Of a stretch of DNA of 40,204 nucleotides, positions 16,738-24,523 are shown piece by piece. The stretch covers positions 1 through 40,204 of IMG/VR virus record IMGVR_UViG_3300023104_000127. The stretch is one strand, 5' to 3'. The DNA comes from a virus. Position 1 is the stretch's first letter, and every line of letters begins with the position of its first letter. Made by a program: the position numbers and the translations under genes. The notes under the pieces are model-generated. The model had not been told where the DNA came from. It ran no database searches and worked only from the letters and a program-made list of their open reading frames with translations.

Positions 16738-18106
16738 CGTTCTGTTGGGTTTGTTGTGAATTAGGATCCTTTGCGCCAGAATCCTGGCTAGTTTTTGATT
16801 CTTTGCCCGCTGGGTTTTTGTCATCGCTGACCAGTAAAATGTCAAAGAAACCGGCGTGGACATCCTCCGGAAGTTTCAAAGCGGCTTTTACATCGCGGTT
16901 GAAAGGTGAAAGGATTAGCTGCCGTTCACGGGGTGTACGAAAGAATTGCTGATAGTTGGCTGAAACTTTTAATTCAGATCCGGATCCGCCGATCGTCTTA
17001 CCGTCTGAAACGCCAGCCAGGGTAGGAAGTAATCTGGAAGCGTTGGCAAATGCACGGAGCGCGGTGTCGTAGGCTTCCTGTAATTCTTTGGCATTTAGTG
17101 ACCGCTTGATCTCTTCAAAGGCAATCATACCAGCCAGTTTTCCATCAGAGCCAAAGTCACATTCGTCAAAGATCACACGCGGACCGTCTTCGCTGACGAT
17201 CATCTTTTCTACATTTTTATAGAAATCATCGCGGACCTTTTGCTTTTCTTTTTCGGTGTCAAAACTATCGTCATTCTGGTTTTCCTCAAACGCTGCAGCA
17301 TTAGCCACCATTTGATCAAAATAAGAGGTAGCAACCCGGCAAATGTGGGCGATGTTCTTATTATGCTTAACAGTCTGGCCGATCGATTTAGCAATAAAGT
17401 TCATGACCTCGATCCACTGAACAGTTTCATCACCCCAGTACTGGGCAAAGCCGTAGTAAGGTTGTCCGGTTTGGAAAGGTCGTAGCTGGAAAATGGTTTC
17501 TTCCAGCTTGGCATTAGCCAAATTATAAGCAGGAACAGCGATCGTATTCTTGCTTACACTTTCAGAGCTGGCCCAATCCGAATTTAATAACCATGTTTCT
17601 ACATTCCGGGTGTGGGCGATGGTGGCCCGGCAAACCAAACTATCCTTGATGCTGTAAACCGGAAGTTTTCCCACCAGCGAGCGGTTTACAAAGATGTTTC
17701 CGGTTTCAATCAAAGACGTACACATTTGATTGACCACGTTCCCCAGATCATCCATTCCATAGGCTGCCAAATACTCTTCAGTAGCTTTGTTGGTGAATGG
17801 TTCGCGGGTGATGATCCCGTTTTTGTTGACGTGTTTGAACCATCCGAAACCACCACCATACAGAAAATCCGCCCTGGCTTCGATCAGGTTTTGAGCATCA
17901 CCGTTTGTTCTTAAAAGTTTTATCCGCTCGTTGGGCAAAAGGTTGTTTTCGCCCCAGGGATATAGCTCAAAGTCCTTGCCGTTGGATTTTACGGTCCGCT
18001 GAACATTACCGCGCGAACTGTTGATGTCGCGCTGCTGATCCGGATCCACGGACGCGGACTTTGAAAACGGGATCATCCTGATTTTGGGTCTTGTTTTATT
18101 TGACAT
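16727..18106 (-). CDS. Phage portal protein
   Basis: The 459-aa protein lies after terminase in the transcription order and has portal features: FELYPWGENNLLPNERIKLLRTNGDAQ near residues 47-73, a central helical region (about 85-160), and a C-terminal stretch with KVSANYQQFFRTPRERQLIL that fits a portal wing or crown. The last 35 residues are a Ser/Gln/Asp-rich, probably disordered tail. Portals form the dodecameric DNA channel at one capsid vertex. There is no classical signature motif that I can verify by eye, so size, order and general pattern carry the call. Confidence 0.75.
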   Translation of the reverse strand: MSNKTRPKIRMIPFSKSASVDPDQQRDINSSRGNVQRTVKSNGKDFELYPWGENNLLPNERIKLLRTNGDAQNLIEARADFLYGGGFGWFKHVNKNGIITREPFTNKATEEYLAAYGMDDLGNVVNQMCTSLIETGNIFVNRSLVGKLPVYSIKDSLVCRATIAHTRNVETWLLNSDWASSESVSKNTIAVPAYNLANAKLEETIFQLRPFQTGQPYYGFAQYWGDETVQWIEVMNFIAKSIGQTVKHNKNIAHICRVATSYFDQMVANAAAFEENQNDDSFDTEKEKQKVRDDFYKNVEKMIVSEDGPRVIFDECDFGSDGKLAGMIAFEEIKRSLNAKELQEAYDTALRAFANASRLLPTLAGVSDGKTIGGSGSELKVSANYQQFFRTPRERQLILSPFNRDVKAALKLPEDVHAGFFDILLVSDDKNPAGKESKTSQDSGAKDPNSQQTQQNDAA

Positions 18107-18118
18107 GGCTAATAAATA

Positions 18119-18424
18119 TTAAAATCTGTGATCAATTTCGCGGCCGTCGAAACTTCGCATCAAACACCAGAAAACTTCAAAGGGCTGCCAGGCTCCGGAA
18201 CGTGTCCGGTATTCCAGGATTGCCTTGCCGGCACGTTTGGTTTCATGTTTGATGCTGGCCAGGTCAACTTTGCCTTTGCTGTAATGGCCGGACCGGTTAC
18301 GGCATTCGCTTTTTTCGCCATAGGTCCCATCTTTTTTCTGATACGTTATGACAAAGGTTCTCTGTGATCCAGAAGAGAGCTGGATCTGGCGCATTGCGTC
18401 TTTTAAGTGGATTTTCATGACCAT
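18119..18424 (-). CDS. Hypothetical small phage protein before portal
   Basis: The 101-aa basic protein contains QRTFVITYQKKDGTYGEKSECRN and ends in DGREIDHRF. It is not recognised. It is the first gene behind promoter P3, whose -7 element ends only five bases before this ATG, so the message would be almost leaderless or translation may begin at the in-frame ATG at 18418. The portal starts 12 bases after the stop, so the two are co-transcribed. Confidence 0.65.
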   Translation of the reverse strand: MVMKIHLKDAMRQIQLSSGSQRTFVITYQKKDGTYGEKSECRNRSGHYSKGKVDLASIKHETKRAGKAILEYRTRSGAWQPFEVFWCLMRSFDGREIDHRF

Positions 18425-18428
18425 GAAG

Positions 18429-18463
18429 TAAATCTGGTCAGTGGAAGGGGGATTGGGTAGGAC
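18429..18463 (-). promoter_or_regulatory. Proposed phage late promoter P3
   Basis: GTCCTAC (18457-18463, minus strand), 20 bases, then CAGATTTA (18429-18436). It lies directly after the OLD-family cargo gene and ahead of the portal operon. Confidence 0.6.
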
Positions 18464-18523
18464 GGGAAATTGGGAAAGATGAACGAAGATCTGGTAATGT
18501 GGGAAGTGGATTGCCTATGAGCA

Positions 18524-18559
18524 GAAGGCAAATCTTAACATTGTTGTTAAGTCGCCTTC
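18524..18559 (-). terminator. Hairpin after the OLD-family gene
   Basis: GAAGGC (18524-18529) pairs with GCCTTC (18554-18559), and within it TTAACA (18535-18540) pairs with TGTTAA (18545-18550) around a 4-base loop. The two-part stem sits between the cargo gene stop at 18613 and promoter P3. The T-tract is poor, so terminator function is probable but not certain. Confidence 0.5.
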
Positions 18560-18612
18560 CGTCCAGGCCCATCCATTCAAAAGTTTTACATCAATTCGTC
18601 TTCGAAAATTTG

Positions 18613-20310
18613 TTAAGCCGCATTTCTTGTTACCTTCTCTAAAATCATTCTAACGAAGTGAATAAGTTGGTCAGATGTTTCCTTTAAGAATATCTTATTG
18701 AGAGCTAATACAATCCAATTGTTCTTCCTAGATGTACCTAATTGCATCCAGCCTTCTAATTCCCCGACTGGAATTATAAATATATTTTTATCATTAAGTT
18801 CATTTATTAATTCTAAAACTTTCGCCCTAGTCTCTTGGTCAAAACCATCTATTCCATATTTTTTGGGAATCGCCCACTTTGAGGTTTCTTTCCTAATTCT
18901 GTTCAATGCCCCTTTTGCGCCACCAAAAGAATGTTCCGAATTATTTAATTGTTCAAGAAATTCAGCGATATGTTGTTTTAGCCTTTCTAGAACCTCTTGT
19001 TCGGATGAATTGTCAACGGAATCCGCAATTTCTTCCCGGGCAGTAAGGAGTGCAGGTGTCGCTTCTGATTGTGTTACAGCTAAATATAAGTTTTTAAAGT
19101 CAGTTTCGTCATTTAATAAATCAATATCTGCAATAACACCGACTGGTATTTGGGTGGCTATTAGGAGGGAGGCAACATCTTTCAATGTTTGCTTATTGTG
19201 AGAGTACACAAATAACACTTCCTGATTATTATGATGTAAAGTTGATACAGTTTGGTAGACAATTCTATCAGCATCGGCTTCACATACAATTACAGCTTTA
19301 TGGAATATTGCTTCCAAAACACGTTGGCTGGAAAGCATTGGTGATTTTGCTAGATTTTCAGTTGCGTCGGGAGGAATCAGTCTAAAAGTAGTATCATTAC
19401 CATTTCGGTTAAGTCTGTAAATATCTACTTTTTTGTCGCTCTGTAATAAACCACTTAAAAAATTTGAATTATGTGTTGAAATAATTAGCTGTCCAGATAT
19501 TATATCAGAATTATCTGCGATCCATTTACCTAGGTACCTGGCCTGTGCAGGATGCAAAAATGCCTCAGGCTCGTCTAATAAAACTATCCGGTCTTGAGAA
19601 AATAATAAGCTGAGCACAATTCCGACAAAGCTTCTAAAACCGTCGCCTTGGTCATCTATTCTGTTAAAGTCTTTTGTAATCAAATATGCCTTGCGTGGAT
19701 CTTCTGGAATTTCAGGAAACTCTCTGGCAACTCTTAAGCAAAAGTCTTTTAGCCCACTGTAATCAAGCATTATCTCCATTCCAAATGCTTCATAAAATGC
19801 ACTTTTAAGTAATTCTTCGATATCCTTATTTAAAAAAAGGTTTTGAAGAATATTTTCTGGTTCTTCAGTATCTGGATTAAAGGAACCCGTAGCGTGAATT
19901 AGATTTAGTCTTGTAGAAGAGTCTAAATATGAGACTTTTAATTTACTAAGATTACCCAAGGTCCAATTCAAATCGTTTTGATTTTTAAAGCGATCTTCCA
20001 AAAACGCTTGGCTTATTTCAAAACCATCTTGACCTGTCAAATAATTGTTTATACCAGTTATTTTTTTATTTCCAACATTATTACGGCTATCTGTAACTTT
20101 AAGATTTACAAATAATTCTTCAATATTTTCTGGCTTGTGAAACTTGATTTCTGTGAGCAATACAAAATTGCTTGTTGGACCAACAAGCATACGTTGTTGA
20201 ATATCTTTAAGAGTTTGGGATTTGCCAACGTTGTTTGCTCCTACAAGAATTGAAATCTTCCCTAAATTTATTGTTTGCTCGTTCTTTAAAATAACACTTT
20301 CTATTTTCAT
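18613..20310 (-). CDS. OLD-family ATPase with TOPRIM domain
   Basis: The 565-aa protein has an N-terminal ABC-type ATPase and a C-terminal TOPRIM nuclease-like domain. Walker A is GANNVGKS (24-31), the signature region GDGFRS lies at 222-227, Walker B is RIVLLDEPEA (241-250) and the switch His is in ISTHNSN (277-283). TOPRIM residues are Glu344 in IVCEADAD and Asp395/Asp397 in IADIDLL, with GELEG near 516-520. Relatives include P2 Old, GajA of Gabija and related anti-phage ATPases. No UvrD-like GajB partner is adjacent. The gene is AT-richer than the phage genes and interrupts the usual terminase-portal order, so it looks like acquired defence cargo; its exact target is unknown. Confidence 0.85.
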   Translation of the reverse strand: MKIESVILKNEQTINLGKISILVGANNVGKSQTLKDIQQRMLVGPTSNFVLLTEIKFHKPENIEELFVNLKVTDSRNNVGNKKITGINNYLTGQDGFEISQAFLEDRFKNQNDLNWTLGNLSKLKVSYLDSSTRLNLIHATGSFNPDTEEPENILQNLFLNKDIEELLKSAFYEAFGMEIMLDYSGLKDFCLRVAREFPEIPEDPRKAYLITKDFNRIDDQGDGFRSFVGIVLSLLFSQDRIVLLDEPEAFLHPAQARYLGKWIADNSDIISGQLIISTHNSNFLSGLLQSDKKVDIYRLNRNGNDTTFRLIPPDATENLAKSPMLSSQRVLEAIFHKAVIVCEADADRIVYQTVSTLHHNNQEVLFVYSHNKQTLKDVASLLIATQIPVGVIADIDLLNDETDFKNLYLAVTQSEATPALLTAREEIADSVDNSSEQEVLERLKQHIAEFLEQLNNSEHSFGGAKGALNRIRKETSKWAIPKKYGIDGFDQETRAKVLELINELNDKNIFIIPVGELEGWMQLGTSRKNNWIVLALNKIFLKETSDQLIHFVRMILEKVTRNAA

Positions 20311-20649
20311 TTGCTTCTGGAGAGGATTTGTTTGAAAGTTTTTGTTTTTCTAGTTCGATTCACTATTAAGTCAACCTAAATCGGTTGAACATATATGTTG
20401 AATGGTTTTCGTAAGATAAACAGTTAGAACTAACTTTTTTTAAAAACCGTATAAAACATCTAAAATCTCCAATGTAATATTATTTATTAACATCATTCCG
20501 GTGTTTGTGATATGTTTTGCTTTGATAAACAGGAGCTTATATGAAGAAAGTGCCTTTTGTCTTCCGCTACTCTAATGGAAGGTTGCCCACCCTGTATCGG
20601 TTTGGCAATTGCCATTTGCTTTTTCCGTTATCTGTCGGGCGGTTTTTAG
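20311..20649. other. AT-rich intergenic region before OLD-family gene
   Basis: This 339-base stretch separates the terminase stop from the OLD-family start. It holds TCAACC/GGTTGA (about 20373-20390), the palindrome AGTTAGAACTAACT followed by seven T (about 20421-20441), and GGCAATTGCC near 20615. These are candidate regulatory hairpins or operators for the cargo gene. I see no clear TAnnTTTG promoter with proper spacing. A 59-codon plus-strand frame from 20541 is judged below as unlikely. Confidence 0.45.
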
Positions 20650-22248
20650 CTACCCTGATTTTCCAAAGCGTGGTCCGGATCCAGTCGCTGCAATCGGAAC
20701 AATTCGAGAATATTTTTTAAATAAAATGTAATCGAATGCATCAGAAAGGTGTGTTGCATATTGTTGGTCGAGCGTCTTAGAGTCTTCACTTGACTTGTCC
20801 TTTTCGAAGTTATCGCCAATTATTGGTGTGTGCTTAAGACTTATCAAAAGGCTTTTGCAATCCTGTTCATTGATCCGAATGCGAGGCGCTGAAGCATGTT
20901 TCTCTGAAAGAATTGTATTGATAACACGATAACGAATCTTGTATGGAGGATAAGAGTTCTGCACACAGTCTACAATTCGCCAATGGTGATCAGCCAATAC
21001 TTTCTTGTACAGCTGATAGTGTGTCTTGTTGCGCCCTGGATCGCCCTTCTTGCCGCTGTTGTCTCCATAGATGTACACAACCTTTTTAATGTGGTCCTTA
21101 TACTTAGTACAGAATTTATGGGCCAGCTCTTCCACTAGGCTGGTATCAGCACGTTTCACAAACAGGTTATCAATAAACCTTAGCTCTTTGTCGTGCTCCT
21201 GAGCGATGACTTGACAGGTAAACTTTGCGTTAAAGTCCAGGCTGATTTCAATGGGCTTGGTGGTCAGGTAATCCTTACGCTTGTAGATATAGAGCCTGGA
21301 TTTATCATCATACTGGTACTCGTACATATCGCTGTACGTGTGCCGGTTGTAGGATAGGGCGCTGTAATAAGCGTTTTCAATCTTTTCTACCCGTCTGTTC
21401 ATGACCTCAATATCAAAGGCTAGATCTGATTCAGACGCCTCTCTTTCCTGCTCGATCCAGTTACCTGGCAAATTGGCCAGGTTATCGTATGGCGTGGATT
21501 CCATGAAGAAATACTGATTAGGCTTACTTTTCATAAGCTCTTCAGTCCTGTAAATCCACTGCTGTTCTGGCGTCCATGCTGCGGATGTAAAGTCAGCGAT
21601 CAGCCAATGAAGGGGATGGTTTAATCCTTTTCTACCTTTCCTGGAATCCCGGTAGGTGTATTTATTGGCACGGACGGTTTTGCGTAAAACGGTATTGTAG
21701 AACGATTCTTTCAGCTTAAAACTCTCATCCATCACCAGCTGGTCCAGGTTTAAACCGCGTGCGGTGTCCGGACGATCGGCCGAAAGAAACACGATGGTAT
21801 AGCCGTTTTTGAAGCAAACGCAGTTGTCATACGTATTTACACCCTCCCAGGGATGCCACCAGCCTTCGGGCGGACGGCGGTTAATGACATAATGCCCCCA
21901 TGTCCGGATCTTTGGATCATATTCATGCAGACCATATTCAGCAAATACTTTCCGGCTCTGAGAAAGTACGACATCCTGAACGTGCCGGAAAGTCATCGAA
22001 GCAAGCCCCATCTTTGCACGTGGCAATTCAAACGCAGATTCTGCGATCAGTCGCATTAAAACGTTAGTTTTCCCACACCCCCTACCACCGTTAAAAGTGG
22101 CCCGAAATCCTGACTGATATCCAATTCCATCTTTGCCAATAAAATCAGCTTCGTTTTCCAGAACCTTAAAAAGGAAGTGGGCCTGTGCCGGATTAGGGTG
22201 TAGCTTGATATACGAGGGATCATCAACGTACTTCTGTACTTTCGACAT
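20650..22248 (-). CDS. terL: Terminase large subunit
   Basis: The 532-aa protein packages DNA into the prohead by ATP-driven translocation and cuts the concatemer. Walker A is GGRGCGKT (54-61), Walker B is LDQLVMDES (168-176) and the RNase H-like nuclease acidic residues are Asp338 in ISLDFNAKF, Asp396 in YGDNSG and Asp503 in HLSDAFDY. I chose the ATG at 22248 because a full AGGAGG (22255-22260 on the minus strand) lies six bases before it, a rare strong Shine-Dalgarno in this window. The gene overlaps the small-subunit gene by 26 bases. An in-frame start at 22293 would add 15 residues. Confidence 0.92.
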   Translation of the reverse strand: MSKVQKYVDDPSYIKLHPNPAQAHFLFKVLENEADFIGKDGIGYQSGFRATFNGGRGCGKTNVLMRLIAESAFELPRAKMGLASMTFRHVQDVVLSQSRKVFAEYGLHEYDPKIRTWGHYVINRRPPEGWWHPWEGVNTYDNCVCFKNGYTIVFLSADRPDTARGLNLDQLVMDESFKLKESFYNTVLRKTVRANKYTYRDSRKGRKGLNHPLHWLIADFTSAAWTPEQQWIYRTEELMKSKPNQYFFMESTPYDNLANLPGNWIEQEREASESDLAFDIEVMNRRVEKIENAYYSALSYNRHTYSDMYEYQYDDKSRLYIYKRKDYLTTKPIEISLDFNAKFTCQVIAQEHDKELRFIDNLFVKRADTSLVEELAHKFCTKYKDHIKKVVYIYGDNSGKKGDPGRNKTHYQLYKKVLADHHWRIVDCVQNSYPPYKIRYRVINTILSEKHASAPRIRINEQDCKSLLISLKHTPIIGDNFEKDKSSEDSKTLDQQYATHLSDAFDYILFKKYSRIVPIAATGSGPRFGKSG

Positions 22249-22765
22249 CGATAACCTCCTTCCCTTGGCTACCTGGTACATGAACATCGCCATTGACTAC
22301 GTATACACGTACGCCGGTTGGCATCGCTTCTCCTGGCTGGATTAGATTATCGACTTCATCCAGTTTGCTAAGCTTAGCAATCCGTTCGGCCGCTTTCATG
22401 ATCACATCCGGATCTGCATCGCGCTGGCCAATACTTAAAGCAAGGTAAAGCGCTTCAATTAAAATTTTAGCAATCCCACGTTTATCCAGATCATAGGCAA
22501 TTCCCCAAAGCTCGTAGGCATCCCTTAAAATCTGATACGCGTGGGTTTTTTCGTGGCCGTATTCATTGTGCAGCATGGCCACCACTTGTGAAGGGGAAAA
22601 CATTTTGCTGGACCAACTCCATGCTTTTTTCATTTTCTCAAAATACAGCTGATCCCGCTGGTTCAGCTTGGCGCCATTAACCAGGTGATCTTTATATTTG
22701 TCCATTTTGTGCTCACCCTTTTCAGGTAAGCCAGGCGCCCCCAAAGGCATTAGCTCATTATTCAT
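22223..22765 (-). CDS. terS: Terminase small subunit
   Basis: The 180-aa protein directly precedes and overlaps the large-subunit gene, the usual position for the DNA-recognition subunit. It is mostly helical, with a helix-turn-helix-like part near residues 55-85 (FSPSQVVAMLHNEYGHEKTHAYQ written in pieces: SPSQVVAML, then THAYQILRDAYEL). The C-terminus is a beta-prone oligomerisation-like tail with VRVYVVNGDVHVPGSQG. The internal strong ribosome site for the large subunit lies in its last codons. Its promoter is P5, and an inverted repeat ends at the start codon. Confidence 0.8.
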   Translation of the reverse strand: MNNELMPLGAPGLPEKGEHKMDKYKDHLVNGAKLNQRDQLYFEKMKKAWSWSSKMFSPSQVVAMLHNEYGHEKTHAYQILRDAYELWGIAYDLDKRGIAKILIEALYLALSIGQRDADPDVIMKAAERIAKLSKLDEVDNLIQPGEAMPTGVRVYVVNGDVHVPGSQGKEVIDVESTEVR

Positions 22766-22790
22766 ATCATTGCGTTTTAGGCAATGATAT
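22764..22790. promoter_or_regulatory. Inverted repeat over -7 element and start of terS
   Basis: ATATCATTGC (22764-22773) and GCAATGATAT (22781-22790) are perfect 10-bp arms around seven bases. One arm covers the P5 -7 element and the other touches the start codon at 22763-22765. As DNA it could be an operator; as RNA it would be complete only in a transcript begun upstream. Confidence 0.5.
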
Positions 22791-22816
22791 TTGAATCCAT
22801 GGGCTATGAATAGGAC
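22782..22816 (-). promoter_or_regulatory. Proposed phage late promoter P5
   Basis: GTCCTAT (22810-22816, minus strand), 20 bases, then TATCATTG (22782-22789). It drives the terminase pair and lies between that pair and the divergent AbiGi-family gene. Confidence 0.55.
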
Positions 22817-22872
22817 ATAAAAATTAACTGTTTACAAAGAATATATAGTATGATTGAAGTATAATTTGGAAT

Positions 22873-22880
22873 TAACTTTG
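22873..22880 (+). promoter_or_regulatory. Bacteroidota-type -7 element before AbiGi gene
   Basis: TAACTTTG matches TAnnTTTG exactly and lies 24 bases ahead of the plus-strand ATG at 22904. A TTTG element at the expected upstream distance is not clear, so only the -7 box is called. Confidence 0.4.
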
Positions 22881-22903
22881 GTTTTCACTTTAATCTTTCA
22901 ATT

Positions 22904-23920
22904 ATGCCAGAAGTAAATGTGCCAGTAGTTAGTTCAGATTCATTTTTACATTTCACAGGTGGCGGTTTGCATGTACTTAAATTAATTCTGCAAAACGGCT
23001 TTAGACTTGCTATCTGCGATGAGATAACAGGATTTAGGAACACAGAAACCAATGAGCAAATGGTCACGGCAATGGCAGTTCCGATGATATGCTTCTGTGA
23101 TATTCCGCCACGTGCAATAGCTTCTCACGCTGAATTTTATTGCAAAAACGCTGCCGAACAGGAAACTAAGTTTTTTGGAATTGGTATGACGAGAGAATGG
23201 GGATTGCGGATGGGATTGAATCCTGTTGCTTATACAAGCCCTAGTAGTCATAGCTATAATATCAGTTTTCTCGAGGACTTAACTTATCATCATCTGGTAG
23301 ATCAGTATCGCAGAGTTGATAGAGAAACACACAGATATCCTTTGGGGCAAGCTATGTCAATACATAATGTTGTAGTGAATCACCAGTATGGAGTTGCTGA
23401 ATTCCATCCTAGGCGTTCTTTATTTGATAAATTAACTACCGCGGATTACTACCGTTTAGATAAAAGTCAAACTTACGACGCAGATGGAAACATCATACCA
23501 AGGCCTTTTAGAGATTATTTTGAAATAATTCCAAATCACAATTTTTACAATGAACGTGAATGGCGCTATATTCCACATTGGTTAGAGGAAATAAAAGTTT
23601 TTCAAAGTACATTCAAAAATGATTTTTTAGCAGAAGCGGTACAGCGGGAAGATGGTGTAGTATTTAACGAGGAATTTGCAAACGAAGCGTTCTATGGATA
23701 TTTAAGTGAGCAGAGATGGTTTCAACCTGGATTTTTAAAATATTTGATTAACGATATATCAGTTATCGTTGTAAACGATGAAGATGCCAAACAGCAACTG
23801 ATAGATAGTATTGCCGAGCTAACATCTTTTGGAGGTTATGATATTGATCATGATGCAATAAGAGATTTGCCCAGACTTATTAGAACATATGAAGAGCTAA
23901 AACAGCTGGAAAATATATAG
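22904..23920 (+). CDS. AbiGi-family abortive infection protein
   Basis: The 338-aa protein matches what I know of the AbiGi family (PF10899, antitoxin side of the AbiG abortive infection system): SSDSFLHFTGGG near residues 10-21, LKLILQNGFRL (25-35), VPMICFCDIPP (about 63-73), and FGIGMTREWGLRMGLNPVAY (about 92-111). A later REWRYIP motif near 217-223 is also typical. No AbiGii-type nucleotidyltransferase toxin is adjacent, so the partner is missing or the protein acts alone. It lies on the plus strand between minus-strand phage genes, is AT-richer, and is fenced by a terminator on one side and promoter P5 on the other, consistent with acquired cargo. Confidence 0.8.
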   Translation: MPEVNVPVVSSDSFLHFTGGGLHVLKLILQNGFRLAICDEITGFRNTETNEQMVTAMAVPMICFCDIPPRAIASHAEFYCKNAAEQETKFFGIGMTREWGLRMGLNPVAYTSPSSHSYNISFLEDLTYHHLVDQYRRVDRETHRYPLGQAMSIHNVVVNHQYGVAEFHPRRSLFDKLTTADYYRLDKSQTYDADGNIIPRPFRDYFEIIPNHNFYNEREWRYIPHWLEEIKVFQSTFKNDFLAEAVQREDGVVFNEEFANEAFYGYLSEQRWFQPGFLKYLINDISVIVVNDEDAKQQLIDSIAELTSFGGYDIDHDAIRDLPRLIRTYEELKQLENI

Positions 23921-23930
23921 AAACTATAAA

Positions 23931-23959
23931 ACACCCGGCCAGTATAACCAGCCGGGTGT
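23931..23959. terminator. Bidirectional terminator
   Basis: ACACCCGGC (23931-23939) and GCCGGGTGT (23951-23959) make a perfect 9-bp GC-rich stem with an 11-base loop between the convergent AbiGi gene and the minus-strand gene ending at 23971. A short T-run follows on the minus strand. Confidence 0.75.
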
Positions 23960-23970
23960 ATGTAATAAAA

Positions 23971-24240
23971 TCACACTTTATAAGGGATATCCCTTACAAG
24001 CTTCTTTCCGAACTTACCGATCTCGATGTAATCGTCTGCACCAATAACGCCTCGTTCAATCCATTTAGAAACCACTTGCGTGGTTACATTGTACTTTTGG
24101 GAATACTCTGAAATACTGAGCCATTTGCTCAGTTCCAAAACTTTCCCTTCATTGACAATAAAATCAGATCCCTCTTTAATAAGCTGATCCGCTCTTTTAA
24201 GAAGATCCTCAATGTTAACTTTTTCAAATGTTGCTGCCAT
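23971..24240 (-). CDS. Small helix-turn-helix DNA-binding protein
   Basis: The 89-aa protein has an N-terminal helical arm (about residues 1-35) and a C-terminal MerR/excisionase-like winged helix: LSISEYSQKYNVTTQVVSKWIERGVI (about residues 41-66; quoted core SEYSQKYNVTTQVVSKWI), then a short beta wing ending FGKKLVRDIPYKV. Such proteins act as excisionases or small transcription regulators. It follows a 53-aa gene behind a host-type promoter with a palindromic operator, so it may control its own operon or the phage late genes. That regulatory role is inference. Confidence 0.75.
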   Translation of the reverse strand: MAATFEKVNIEDLLKRADQLIKEGSDFIVNEGKVLELSKWLSISEYSQKYNVTTQVVSKWIERGVIGADDYIEIGKFGKKLVRDIPYKV

Positions 24241-24278
24241 TTTATATTGTATTTTAAGGGGGATTGCTCCCCCTTGGT

Positions 24279-24440
24279 TTAACTTTCCAGTTGTTTGAGA
24301 ATGTCCAGTAGGTAGGTTAGCCGATCTAACAATTTGTCTACCTGATCCGGTGTTAATTCTGCTTCTTCTGAGTCACGGAGTGCCTGCCTTATGGCTGCTG
24401 TTTCCATTCTGAGATTGAAGATTAGTTGTTTTTTATCCAT
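24279..24440 (-). CDS. Small helical protein, 53 aa
   Basis: ATG at 24438-24440 opens a 53-codon frame (MDKKQLIFNLRMETAAIRQA...) that ends 38 bases before the helix-turn-helix gene. The product is charged and predicted to form one helical hairpin (LTPDQVDKLLDRLTYLLDIL). It is not recognised. A well-formed promoter 24 bases upstream supports that it is a real gene and the first of a two-gene unit. Confidence 0.6.
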   Translation of the reverse strand: MDKKQLIFNLRMETAAIRQALRDSEEAELTPDQVDKLLDRLTYLLDILKQLES

Positions 24441-24463
24441 TCCGTGTGATTTTGATTACTCTG

Positions 24464-24495
24464 TAAAGGTAGTAAATGACACGTTACGTGTCAAA
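24464..24495 (-). promoter_or_regulatory. Host-type promoter with palindromic operator
   Basis: On the minus strand TTTG (24492-24495), 20 bases, then TACCTTTA (24464-24471) fits the Bacteroidota TTTG/TAnnTTTG promoter. The spacer holds a perfect palindrome, TGACACGT-T-ACGTGTCA on the plus strand (24477-24493), placed where a repressor would block polymerase. It differs from the GTCCTAC sites in its -33 box. Confidence 0.7.
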
Positions 24496-24523
24496 TGTTT
24501 TGATAAATATTTTGAATTTTTTT

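Noticed and set aside
20541-20720. Plus-strand frame of 59 codons with AGGAG ahead of its ATG
   Set aside because: It overlaps the terL 3' end antisense by about 70 bases, has no recognisable features, and good ribosome sites are not typical of this genome; chance is more likely.
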